A DNA stretch of 7,705 bases from Pseudomonadota bacterium (GTDB taxonomy: Bacteria > Desulfobacterota > GWC2-55-46 > JADFVP01): contig JADFVP010000104.1 in the NCBI GenBank assembly GCA_015222595.1, positions 1 through 7,705 of the forward strand, written 5' to 3'. Every line of letters begins with the position of its first letter. The stretch's first letter is position 1. Positions 1 to 5,730 of this stretch are shown piece after piece. A model generated the notes under the pieces. The model did not search any database. It was not told the DNA's origin and saw only the letters and a program-made list of their open reading frames with translations. Position numbers and translations under genes: made by a program.

Positions 1-578
1 AGGTACGCGAGCCCGGATAGCAAGGACGTTAACCAGAGCCCTACATGCGGGACGAGCAAGAAGCCGCAGAGCAGCGCGCCGAGCGAGGCCCCAAGGGTGT
101 CGAGCAGGTAGACCGAGGCCACGTCGCGTCCAAAGTTCTTGAACTCTTCGGAGTAGAGGTATGTTACGAGCGGGAACATCGCGCCTATGATGGTGGTCGG
201 CACGATGAGCACGAGAAAGGAGAAGAAGAACTTTAAGAGGTTCATCGTCAGTGAGCTTTCGACACTGCCGGAGAGGTACATAAACGGGTAGCGAATAAGG
301 TCGAAGAGGCTAAGAGACGCAATGCAGTAGAGGCCGAGTATTACGAGGGCTATGCCGAAGAAACGGTATCTGTTTTTGATATCTGCCACGAGCTTGCCGC
401 AGAAGTAGCTTCCAAGAGCAATGCCGGAGAGAAAGACGGTAAGGATGGTCGAGATGGAGAGCGCCGTGGTGCCGAAGATAAGCATGATCTCGCGCACCCA
501 CACGACCTGGTAGATGAGAGAGATGAAGTTGATGATAAAGATAGAGCTTAGGAGCAGACTCTTTTTGCGGTTTTCCAT
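1..578 (-). CDS. Spermidine synthase-like polytopic membrane protein (fused MFS/SpeE type), N-terminal part
   Basis: Translating the minus strand from the ATG at 578 gives 192 open codons running off the left edge, so only the N-terminus is visible. A good Shine-Dalgarno (AAAGGAGAGT) lies just upstream. The segment is very hydrophobic, with about five or six membrane spans near residues 8-28, 33-58, 73-92, 113-135 and 153-190. Family-like features are SLIYQVVWVRE (20-30), the span ending GIALGSYFCGKL (52-63) and VYLLDTLGASLGALL (156-170), which match the N-terminal membrane half of proteins annotated as fused MFS/spermidine synthase. In that family a soluble aminopropyltransferase-like domain follows; it would lie outside the window and cannot be checked. 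Many members have no proven polyamine activity, so the substrate is open. The gene lies downstream of the diguanylate cyclase on the same strand, but a 202-base gap with a candidate promoter argues for separate transcription. The family call is fairly sure; the function is not. Confidence 0.8.
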   Translation of the reverse strand, partial: MENRKKSLLLSSIFIINFISLIYQVVWVREIMLIFGTTALSISTILTVFLSGIALGSYFCGKLVADIKNRYRFFGIALVILGLYCIASLSLFDLIRYPFMYLSGSVESSLTMNLLKFFFSFLVLIVPTTIIGAMFPLVTYLYSEEFKNFGRDVASVYLLDTLGASLGALLCGFLLVPHVGLWLTSLLSGLAY

Positions 579-647
579 ACTCTCCTTTATTGTGTCCGTT
601 CGGATAGGGACTCTTCAGGCATCCGGGGTTTCGTAAAGTGTAAAAAG

Positions 648-676
648 ATTTGAGCACATCTCTGAAATTTTTGCAA
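648..676 (-). promoter_or_regulatory. Candidate sigma70 promoter of the SpeE-like membrane protein
   Basis: On the minus strand TTGCAA (676-671) is followed after 17 bases by TCAAAT (653-648), matching four of six bases in each consensus hexamer. It would give a leader of roughly 60 bases before the ATG at 578. The rest of 579-740 shows no other gene or RNA. Confidence 0.3.
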
Positions 677-740
677 TATAGAAGAGAGAACCGAAGCGTT
701 GGGCGAAGAGAGCACGCGATCTCTCCGGCAGTTATCTATT

Positions 741-780
741 TGTATGAGTTGCGTGTTGTATGAGCTGCGTGTTGCATGAT
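741..780. repeat. 16-bp tandem repeat just beyond the diguanylate cyclase stop
   Basis: TGTATGAGTTGCGTGT (741-756) is followed directly by TGTATGAGCTGCGTGT (757-772), identical at 15 of 16 positions, and then by a decayed third copy starting TGCATGAT. The third copy runs into the stop codon of the cyclase gene at 781-783. It looks like replication slippage at the gene end; no function is evident. Confidence 0.75.
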
Positions 781-2079
781 CTACGCGCAGGCCTCTACCC
801 TGTTTCTACCCTCGTCCTTGGCCTTGTAGAGCGCGCCGTCGGCACGCGTCAAGAAAGAGTCCTCAGTGTCGCCCTCTCTGAACTGCGTGAGACCAAAACT
901 TGCCGTAACGGCCCCGACACGACCAAAGTCGTGCCCCTCTATAAGTCGCCTAAGTTTATTCGCAAGCTCGTCGGCCTCGGCGAGCCCCGTGCCCGGAGAG
1001 ACGATTAAGAACTCCTCTCCGCCCCACCGCACAAGGTGGTCGGTGGATCTCACATTTTTACGCACCACCCCGGCAACTTCTTTTAAGACCGTGTCTCCGG
1101 CCAGGTGGCCGTACGTGTCGTTTATCTCCTTGAAATTGTCGAGGTCGAGGATTATTACCGAGAGCAGAGAGTTGTGCACGCGCGACCTCTCCGAGGCCTC
1201 CTTGATTATGTCGTCGAGCTTCACCCTGTTGTAGACCTGGGTGAGGTTGTCTGTAACTGCAAGTTTTTCCAGAGCCTGCTCTGCGGCGCTGCGCTCTTGT
1301 ATGTGGTGTACGACCCGCTCGACCATGGCATTGAAGGCGTGCGCGAGGGTTCGAATGTCGCTTACCTGCGTACCGTTTGTATTCGACGGGCCTAGAAACT
1401 CGCGCTTTATTGTCTCGGACTTTGTGCTTAGCGAGCTCTCGGCCTCTCCGTGCTTCAGTTCCACGTCCTCTATCAGTTCGCGAAGCCTCCGTATGGGCCG
1501 GGCTATGGTGCGGTAGAGGTCTAGCTGAAGGTAAAGGGCAAGAAGTAGGAGGGCCGGAATGGAGATAGCAAGAGCGTACTGCGTGTTCCTGAGGTAGTGC
1601 TCGTTGTCGACTTCGAGCCTTTTGATGACGGTGCGCAGGCTGGTCTCCACCTCTTCGCCGAGAAAGAGGATAGCGCCGTACTCTATCATGGCTTCGTTGT
1701 CGTCGGGGTTTATGCCGTTTAGTACGGTAAATTTCTCTGTCGTGGCACGCATCTCTTTCCACTTTGGGCTTATCTCTTCTCTCAGGGTTCTCTGCAGCGC
1801 CTCCGGGCCGTTGGAATCGAGAAGCAGCCTGTGCGTGTACTCGAACTTTGTTATGCCTTGCATGACAAGCTCTATGGAGTAGGGCGTTCCGTCGGTAAGT
1901 ATCGACTCGTTTATGCCGCGAAAGAGCATCTGCAGGCTCGAAAGCTGCCCCTCAAGTGCGCTGATAGTGGCGGCTCTGGTGGTAATAGAGCGGTAGCCGA
2001 GCAGACCGGCCCCTAGCGCACCGATGATGAGAAGGAGCGAGAAGAGGGTGGAGTAGAAGAGTTTGTTCTTAATGTTCAT
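781..2079 (-). CDS. Membrane-bound diguanylate cyclase (periplasmic sensor, HAMP, GGDEF)
   Basis: The 432-residue protein makes c-di-GMP from two GTP at the cytoplasmic face of the inner membrane. A membrane span at about 8-28 is followed by a roughly 140-residue, mostly helical periplasmic region (29-167), a second span at about 168-187, a HAMP-like linker (188-262) and a C-terminal GGDEF domain (271-432). The catalytic signature is GGEEF at 353-357 and the metal-binding LDLDNFK at 311-317 is intact, so the enzyme should be active. RSTD at 344-347 sits exactly five residues before GGEEF and forms a canonical I-site for product inhibition. The periplasmic region resembles helical-bundle sensors of chemoreceptors; its ligand is unknown. 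No clear Shine-Dalgarno precedes the ATG at 2079, but the signal-anchor start fits. It lies alone between 125-base and 202-base gaps, so it is probably its own transcription unit. Confidence 0.92.
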   Translation of the reverse strand: MNIKNKLFYSTLFSLLLIIGALGAGLLGYRSITTRAATISALEGQLSSLQMLFRGINESILTDGTPYSIELVMQGITKFEYTHRLLLDSNGPEALQRTLREEISPKWKEMRATTEKFTVLNGINPDDNEAMIEYGAILFLGEEVETSLRTVIKRLEVDNEHYLRNTQYALAISIPALLLLALYLQLDLYRTIARPIRRLRELIEDVELKHGEAESSLSTKSETIKREFLGPSNTNGTQVSDIRTLAHAFNAMVERVVHHIQERSAAEQALEKLAVTDNLTQVYNRVKLDDIIKEASERSRVHNSLLSVIILDLDNFKEINDTYGHLAGDTVLKEVAGVVRKNVRSTDHLVRWGGEEFLIVSPGTGLAEADELANKLRRLIEGHDFGRVGAVTASFGLTQFREGDTEDSFLTRADGALYKAKDEGRNRVEACA

Positions 2080-2102
2080 AGCAGTAGATGCTCAATAGTT
2101 CT

Positions 2103-2132
2103 TATATACTCATGAAAGGGCCAGATCGACAA
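2103..2132 (-). promoter_or_regulatory. Candidate promoter of the membrane diguanylate cyclase
   Basis: On the minus strand TTGTCG (2132-2127) is followed after 18 bases by TATATA (2108-2103). The predicted start near 2096 leaves a leader of only about 17 bases before the ATG at 2079. Confidence 0.35.
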
Positions 2133-2141
2133 CGTTCGTTA

Positions 2142-2200
2142 GCGGGCCCGAAAAAAGTATGAGTAAGGGTCTTGGGCCGGCTCTCTATGCCCGGGCCCGC
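2142..2200. other. GC-rich inverted repeat downstream of the rhodanese-like gene
   Basis: GCGGGCCCG (2142-2150) and CGGGCCCGC (2192-2200) are perfect 9-bp inverted arms 41 bases apart. A nested stem also exists between GGGCCGG (2174-2180) and CGGGCCC (2192-2198) with one bulge. It lies just beyond the stop of the minus-strand rhodanese gene (2206), where a terminator would be expected. The only T run on that strand (2156-2151) lies between the arms, so it is not a textbook intrinsic terminator. Confidence 0.5.
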
Positions 2201-2205
2201 AGAGC

Positions 2206-2691
2206 CTATCTGCCCCGCGCCACGGAAAAGCCGGACTCGGTCCATGAGGAGTAGCCGCCGCGCAGCCACATAACGTTGGTATGTCCGAGGTTTATTGCGA
2301 CCAGAGCCGCGAGGTACGACTTCCAGCCCGTAGGGCCGTGAGAGTAGACGAGTATGGGCGCAGCCTTGTCGACAGGCAACTGCGCAAAGTCGATTACCCC
2401 GGGGGCAGGCACAAAGGTATCGGACTTTTCGACCTTACCGGAGTAGGGGAGCGAAACCGCAGTAGGTATGTGCCCCCTGCCGAAGTTGATCGGATTTCTG
2501 ACATCGATTACGGTAACGGTGCCGCCTTTGATTAGGCTCCTGAGAGCCGGGGCCGTAACTATCTTGCCGCCCGTCAGTACTTCCGGGGTCGGTCTATCGT
2601 TTGTTGCCGCGCCAGCACCGGTTGAAAAGAGCAGCAGGCAGAGTGTTAGAAGTAGCGGAGTCAGTCCAGAGAGGGTTCTTTTAAGTTTCAT
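2206..2691 (-). CDS. Exported rhodanese-fold protein without catalytic cysteine
   Basis: This 161-residue protein has a Sec signal peptide (about 1-28, cleavage near GAGA) and one rhodanese domain. Visible family hallmarks are VIDVRNPINFGRGHIPTAVS (61-80) and the C-terminal LRGGYSSWTESGF (143-155). In active single-domain rhodaneses the loop after the strand PILVY carries the persulfide-forming cysteine. Here the loop reads YSHGPTGWKS (116-125), with Ser117 at the cysteine position. Related exported proteins often have a Cys-x-Gly-Pro-x-Cys-Trp loop, and here the second cysteine is Gly122. The only cysteine in the whole protein is Cys18, inside the signal peptide, so the mature protein has none. 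Persulfide transfer is therefore unlikely; binding of an anion or a partner protein is possible. A clear Shine-Dalgarno supports the start. The terminator at 2830-2869 separates it from the PEP-CTERM gene, so it needs its own promoter. Confidence 0.88.
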   Translation of the reverse strand: MKLKRTLSGLTPLLLTLCLLLFSTGAGAATNDRPTPEVLTGGKIVTAPALRSLIKGGTVTVIDVRNPINFGRGHIPTAVSLPYSGKVEKSDTFVPAPGVIDFAQLPVDKAAPILVYSHGPTGWKSYLAALVAINLGHTNVMWLRGGYSSWTESGFSVARGR

Positions 2692-2698
2692 ACAGTTA

Positions 2699-2703
2699 CT
2701 CCT
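2699..2703 (-). promoter_or_regulatory. Ribosome binding site of the rhodanese-like gene
   Basis: AGGAG lies seven bases before the ATG at 2691 on the minus strand and fixes this start. Confidence 0.75.
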
Positions 2704-2755
2704 GTGTCGTAGCGGCAGCGGCTGAGTTAATGATCGAACGTGGTTGAGTACAGTA

Positions 2756-2790
2756 GTAATTACATATTAATATATCGAAAATTTGAGCAA
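2756..2790 (-). promoter_or_regulatory. AT-rich candidate promoter with abutting palindromes upstream of the rhodanese-like gene
   Basis: On the minus strand TTGCTC (2790-2785) is followed after 15 bases by TAATAT (2769-2764). TATATT (2774-2769) is an alternative -10 without a matching -35. Two perfect palindromes, GTAATTAC (2756-2763) and ATATTAATAT (2764-2773), abut here and could be operator half-sites or simple AT richness. Confidence 0.3.
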
Positions 2791-2829
2791 AAACTTGAGT
2801 CTTTAAGGTACTTTTGCCGCTTGGTGGAC

Positions 2830-2869
2830 AAAAAAAGAGCCGGAGACCATTTAGGTCTGCGGCTCTTTT
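2830..2869 (-). terminator. Strong intrinsic terminator of the PEP-CTERM gene
   Basis: Arms at 2833-2848 and 2854-2869 form a 16-bp stem with one mismatch around the 5-base loop ATTTA. Read on the minus strand it ends in seven T (2836-2830). It lies 29 bases beyond the PEP-CTERM stop codon and should end that transcript before the rhodanese gene. The opposite arm also has four T, so weak bidirectional action is possible. Confidence 0.88.
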
Positions 2870-2897
2870 GTAAAGTGCTTTGGTAACCGGAATTTTT

Positions 2898-3488
2898 TTA
2901 TAGAGTGTCTGCCTGGACAGACAGAGAAGTTCTTCGCCCTCTGCCGAGCGCATAGCCGAGGCCACCGAGGCCGAAGAAGCCCCAGAGTCCAAAGAAGCCA
3001 ATGACGCCGAGCCCTAAGAGCTGTAGCGTTGTGGGCTCGGGCACGGGCACGGGGACGAAGCTCAGGCTCGCAAGAGAAGTCAGGCTGCCCTCAATAATAG
3101 GGGCGTAGGTGTAGAGAAAGGCGTAGTCGGCGAGGTAGAGGCTACCTGTAGGCACGCTGCTGCCTTCCGAGCCGCCGGTTGCGTTACGAGTTAAGGTAAA
3201 GCTATCGGTGTAGCTGCCCGCGTTGAATGTGTGCGTAACAGAGTCCACATAGTATCTGCCGCCGTAGATGTCGCCAACGCCAGTGAGATCGAGTACGTCG
3301 CCCGGCATGATCTTGCCAAAGCCCGTTACCTCTAAGGTGCCGGTAAATTCGATTCTGTAGGAGCCGGTCTCAAGACCCGTATCGACATCGGTACTGACCA
3401 GTATCGTAGAGAAATCGATGCTAAGGGCGTGGGCGTTCGCAGAAGGCAACAGTATTGCAAGTACAAGCAGCAGCAGAATTTTCTTCAT
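2898..3488 (-). CDS. PEP-CTERM sorting-domain protein with a phage gpD/VgrG-like segment
   Basis: This 196-residue exported protein has a signal peptide (about 1-21, cleavage after AHA) and a C-terminal PEP-CTERM signal with PEP at 150-152. A Gly/Leu/Phe-rich hydrophobic stretch (about 155-182) and the basic cluster RGRR (183-186) follow. Exosortase is expected to cut near PEP and pass the protein to the envelope or outside. After RGRR there are ten more residues (TSLSVQADTL), longer than usual. The middle, about residues 49-105, has a run of features typical of the C-terminal beta part of phage late control gpD and VgrG-type proteins: FTGTLEVTG, then PGDVLDLTGVG, then GGRYYVDSVTHTF, then a GSYTDSFTLTRN ending. 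That resemblance was found by eye. I start at 3488 rather than the in-frame ATG at 3500, because GGAG lies six bases before 3488 and nothing precedes 3500. It has its own promoter and a strong terminator, so it is monocistronic. Confidence 0.85.
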   Translation of the reverse strand: MKKILLLLVLAILLPSANAHALSIDFSTILVSTDVDTGLETGSYRIEFTGTLEVTGFGKIMPGDVLDLTGVGDIYGGRYYVDSVTHTFNAGSYTDSFTLTRNATGGSEGSSVPTGSLYLADYAFLYTYAPIIEGSLTSLASLSFVPVPVPEPTTLQLLGLGVIGFFGLWGFFGLGGLGYALGRGRRTSLSVQADTL

Positions 3489-3494
3489 GGCCCG

Positions 3495-3498
3495 CTCC
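3495..3498 (-). promoter_or_regulatory. Ribosome binding site deciding the PEP-CTERM start
   Basis: GGAG lies six bases before the ATG at 3488 and overlaps the upstream ATG at 3500. The upstream ATG is preceded by TTTTACCCTT, which has no Shine-Dalgarno, so 3488 is favoured. Confidence 0.7.
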
Positions 3499-3538
3499 AT
3501 AAGGGTAAAATAGGCAAAAATAGTAGATACAGTATGTT

Positions 3539-3567
3539 ACTATACCATTTCCGGCGCAAAAATTCAA
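3539..3567 (-). promoter_or_regulatory. Promoter of the PEP-CTERM gene
   Basis: On the minus strand TTGAAT (3567-3562) is followed after exactly 17 bases by TATAGT (3544-3539), with TGG before it forming an extended -10. The predicted start near 3532 gives a leader of about 44 bases, too short for a riboswitch. Confidence 0.6.
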
Positions 3568-3614
3568 AAACTGTGTTTTTATTGACCCGCCGGGCCCCAA
3601 TTTATTAAAAAAAC

Positions 3615-4085
3615 CTACTTTAGCGCGTCGAGTACCTCTTCTACATGCCCTGCGACCTTTACCTTTGTCCAGATGCGTTCTATCTTGCCCTCTTCGTCTA
3701 TTAGAAATGTTGAGCGTATGATGCCCATAGAGGTCTTGCCGTACATCTTCTTCTCGCCGTACGCCCCGTACTTTTCAGCTGTTTTTTTGTCACCGTCTAC
3801 TAAAAGCGCAAACTTTATCCCCTGCGCTTCTATGAACTTGGTATGCGCGGCTACCGAGTTCGGGCTAACTCCGAGCACCACTGCCCCGGCTCTCTTTATC
3901 TTTGCGCTCTCGGCGCTAAAGTCAACTGCCTCTCGCGTACATCCGGGAGTAGAGTCGCGCGGATAGAAGTATAAAATGACACGTTTTCCCTTATACTCTT
4001 TGAGTGTATGCACTCTCTCGGCGCCTTTTGCGTCTACTCCGGGCAGTGAAAACGCGGGTGCTGCTTTGCCCTCTGTCAGTGCCAT
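3615..4085 (-). CDS. bcp: Thiol peroxidase of the BCP/PrxQ family, 1-Cys form
   Basis: This 156-residue protein, the normal length for the family, reduces hydrogen peroxide and organic peroxides in the cytoplasm. The peroxiredoxin signature YPRDSTPGCT (41-50) contains Pro42, Thr46 and the peroxidatic Cys49. Arg124 in IIRSTFLID (122-130) is the usual active-site arginine. In the E. coli enzyme a resolving cysteine lies five residues after the peroxidatic one; here that position is Val54, and Cys49 is the only cysteine in the protein. It should therefore work as a 1-Cys enzyme needing an outside thiol. AGGAGG eight bases before the ATG supports the start. It is divergent from the response regulator gene with a 144-base shared region. 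No intrinsic terminator is evident after its stop, so some readthrough toward the PEP-CTERM gene is possible. Confidence 0.95.
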   Translation of the reverse strand: MALTEGKAAPAFSLPGVDAKGAERVHTLKEYKGKRVILYFYPRDSTPGCTREAVDFSAESAKIKRAGAVVLGVSPNSVAAHTKFIEAQGIKFALLVDGDKKTAEKYGAYGEKKMYGKTSMGIIRSTFLIDEEGKIERIWTKVKVAGHVEEVLDALK

Positions 4086-4093
4086 CTTTTTTG

Positions 4094-4099
4094 CCTCCT
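4094..4099 (-). promoter_or_regulatory. Consensus ribosome binding site of the peroxiredoxin gene
   Basis: AGGAGG is a full anti-Shine-Dalgarno match eight bases before the ATG at 4085, suggesting efficient translation. Confidence 0.8.
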
Positions 4100-4121
4100 G
4101 TTTACGTGTTTAATAGCCTTA

Positions 4122-4130
4122 AGGATAGCA
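4122..4130 (-). promoter_or_regulatory. Candidate extended -10 promoter of the peroxiredoxin gene
   Basis: TGCTATCCT on the minus strand fits an extended -10 (TGnTATnnT), with only weak -35 candidates such as ACTACA (4151-4146). The start near 4115 gives a leader of about 30 bases. The block TGCTATCCTTAAG (4130-4118) recurs with one change in the divergent promoter. Confidence 0.4.
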
Positions 4131-4176
4131 TCTTTTTACCGATAATGTAGTCTAGGGTATAGCGCGCCGTACGGAG

Positions 4177-4203
4177 TTGACATACCGGCTAATCTGCTAT
4201 ACT
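4177..4203 (+). promoter_or_regulatory. Promoter of the response regulator/diguanylate cyclase gene
   Basis: A perfect -35 TTGACA (4177-4182) is followed after 15 bases by TATACT (4198-4203), with TGC before it giving an extended -10. The spacing is short, but the extended motif compensates. Transcription would start near 4210, leaving about 20 bases of leader. Confidence 0.6.
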
Positions 4204-4211
4204 TAAGTATA
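4198..4211. promoter_or_regulatory. 14-bp perfect palindrome over the -10 and start site: possible operator
   Basis: TATACTTAAGTATA is a perfect 14-bp palindrome that covers the -10 hexamer and the expected transcription start. A repressor bound here would block the promoter. Part of the symmetry could arise by chance from the -10 sequence. Confidence 0.45.
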
Positions 4212-4229
4212 AATACCTGGGGTTAATAG

Positions 4230-5648
4230 ATGAATTACGGAACGATACTAGTGGTGGATGATGACGCGCTTTCTCGCGCTCTGTGCACCGATATACTGAC
4301 CAATGCGGGCCACAAGGTTACCACTGCTGCCAGCGGCCACGAGGCTCTCGGAGCGCTCAAAGAAGAAAACTTTGATGTCGTGGTAACCGATCTTGTAATG
4401 CCCGGCATGGACGGCATAGAGGTTTTAGAGGGCGTTAAGCAGTACAACGCCCTTATAGACGTTGTGGTTATCACCGGCCACAGCTCGATAGAGAGCGCCA
4501 TTACCGCGCTGAAAAAGGGCGCCTTCGAGTATATCCGTAAACCGCTTCACGCCGACGAACTCCTGTTGACCGTCCAGAGCAGCCTTGAGAAGAAGGCTCT
4601 GCTCGAAGAGAACGAGGAGATGAGACGCTCGCTCAGGCTCTTCAAGGTCGGTAGAACCATAACGTCGAGTCTCGATTTAGAGAAACTTTACAAGGTCTCG
4701 CTCGACTCCATGATCCAGACGCTGCCCGCAGAGGCGGGCCTCATGCTCTACTCGGACGAAGAGACTGAGGTGCTGAAGATAAAGGCCGCAAGGGGGCTCG
4801 ACCCCAGTGCCGGAGAGTACCTGCTGTCGCTCTTTACGGATAGCGCAGAGCATACTCTGCACGGCACAAAAGAGGTTACGGTGCTCTCTACCGACGGGCT
4901 AAAGAGCGCGCACGGAGAGTCTCTGGCCGGTTTTGCATCCATGACGGTTATTCCGCTCTCGGTGCGCTCTGGTAGCACCGAGACCTTCTTCGGCTATATT
5001 GTAACCTTGTCGTCGAAACCGGAGAGCGAGTACGCAGATGAGACCGTTAAGGTTGCAGAGTTTGTCGCCGACCACGCCTGTCAGGCCTTTACCAACGCCC
5101 GCAAGTACGGCGAGGCGCAGGAGATGGCCTACATAGACAGCCTTACGAACCTCTACAACGCAAAGTATCTGGAGCTGTCTCTCGAACGTGAGCTTAAGCG
5201 GGCCGACAGGCAGAAGATCCCTCTGACCGTCCTCTTTTTAGATGTAGACCATTTTAAGAACGTAAACGACCAGAACGACCACATAGCCGGCTCCAAGGTG
5301 CTCGTAGAGGTTGGTGGAATTTTAAAGAGTGCGATACGCGAGGTCGATACCGCCATACGGTACGGCGGCGACGAGTATGTTGTGATTCTTGTAGACGCCG
5401 ACTGCGAGTCCGGGTTTCAGGTGGCCGAGCGGATAAGGGCCTCTGTGGAGGAGCAGACTTTTCTCCACTCCGAGGGGCTAGACCTCAAGATTACCGTCTC
5501 AATAGGCGTGGCAACCTACCCGGTGCATACTACCGAGAAGAGCGAGCTGTTGCGCATTGCCGACTCCGCTATGTACACCGCCAAGAAGAGCGCAAGGAAT
5601 ATGGTCTTTCTCTACCCCGTGCCCGGAGCCGACTCAGAGAGCGGTTGA
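4230..5648 (+). CDS. Response regulator diguanylate cyclase (REC-GAF-GGDEF)
   Basis: This 472-residue soluble protein joins a phosphorylatable receiver to a c-di-GMP synthase. The receiver (about 5-117) has the acidic pair Asp10/Asp11, phosphoacceptor Asp54 in VTDLVMPGMDG, Thr82 and Lys104, all intact. A helical linker (about 112-138) leads to a GAF domain (about 139-292) that could bind a small ligand; no metal or heme motif stands out. The GGDEF domain (about 303-465) has LDVDHFK (337-343) and catalytic GGDEY (379-383). REVD at 370-373 is five residues before it, a proper inhibitory I-site. The usual GHxxGD stretch reads DHIAGS (350-355), a modest change. There is no DNA-binding domain, so output is c-di-GMP. 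No histidine kinase lies in the window, so its partner is encoded elsewhere. The Shine-Dalgarno is weak (GGGG seven bases before the ATG). Confidence 0.94.
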   Translation: MNYGTILVVDDDALSRALCTDILTNAGHKVTTAASGHEALGALKEENFDVVVTDLVMPGMDGIEVLEGVKQYNALIDVVVITGHSSIESAITALKKGAFEYIRKPLHADELLLTVQSSLEKKALLEENEEMRRSLRLFKVGRTITSSLDLEKLYKVSLDSMIQTLPAEAGLMLYSDEETEVLKIKAARGLDPSAGEYLLSLFTDSAEHTLHGTKEVTVLSTDGLKSAHGESLAGFASMTVIPLSVRSGSTETFFGYIVTLSSKPESEYADETVKVAEFVADHACQAFTNARKYGEAQEMAYIDSLTNLYNAKYLELSLERELKRADRQKIPLTVLFLDVDHFKNVNDQNDHIAGSKVLVEVGGILKSAIREVDTAIRYGGDEYVVILVDADCESGFQVAERIRASVEEQTFLHSEGLDLKITVSIGVATYPVHTTEKSELLRIADSAMYTAKKSARNMVFLYPVPGADSESG

Positions 5649-5666
5649 GTGCAGCAGCTCTTTTTT
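5636..5666 (+). terminator. Intrinsic terminator overlapping the response regulator stop codon
   Basis: AGAGAGC (5636-5642) pairs with GCTCTTT (5657-5663), including one G-T pair, around a 14-base loop holding the TGA stop. The T run is 5661-5666. The stem is short and the loop long, so efficiency is uncertain. It has no T run in the other direction and would not end the convergent DUF2062 transcript. Confidence 0.5.
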
Positions 5667-5730
5667 GACCCTACCCCCAGTAAAATCACGAATACTTTTT
5701 ATCTACGCCCCAGACCTGCTCATATCGTCC

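Noticed and set aside
700..730. Stem GAGAG/CTCTC (708-712 and 721-725) as terminator of the diguanylate cyclase
   Set aside because: Five-bp stem, eight-base loop and no T run on the minus strand.
2281..2725. Plus-strand open frames opposite the rhodanese-like gene
   Set aside because: Shadows of a well-supported minus-strand gene; no ribosome binding site or recognisable domain.
3489..3538. c-di-GMP riboswitch in the PEP-CTERM leader or in the 7018-7101 region
   Set aside because: The leader is only about 44 bases, and neither place shows the conserved GEMM core arrangement.
3566..3580. AAAAAC/GTTTTT stem as terminator after the peroxiredoxin gene
   Set aside because: Almost all A-T pairs with a three-base loop, and overlapping the -35 of the PEP-CTERM promoter.
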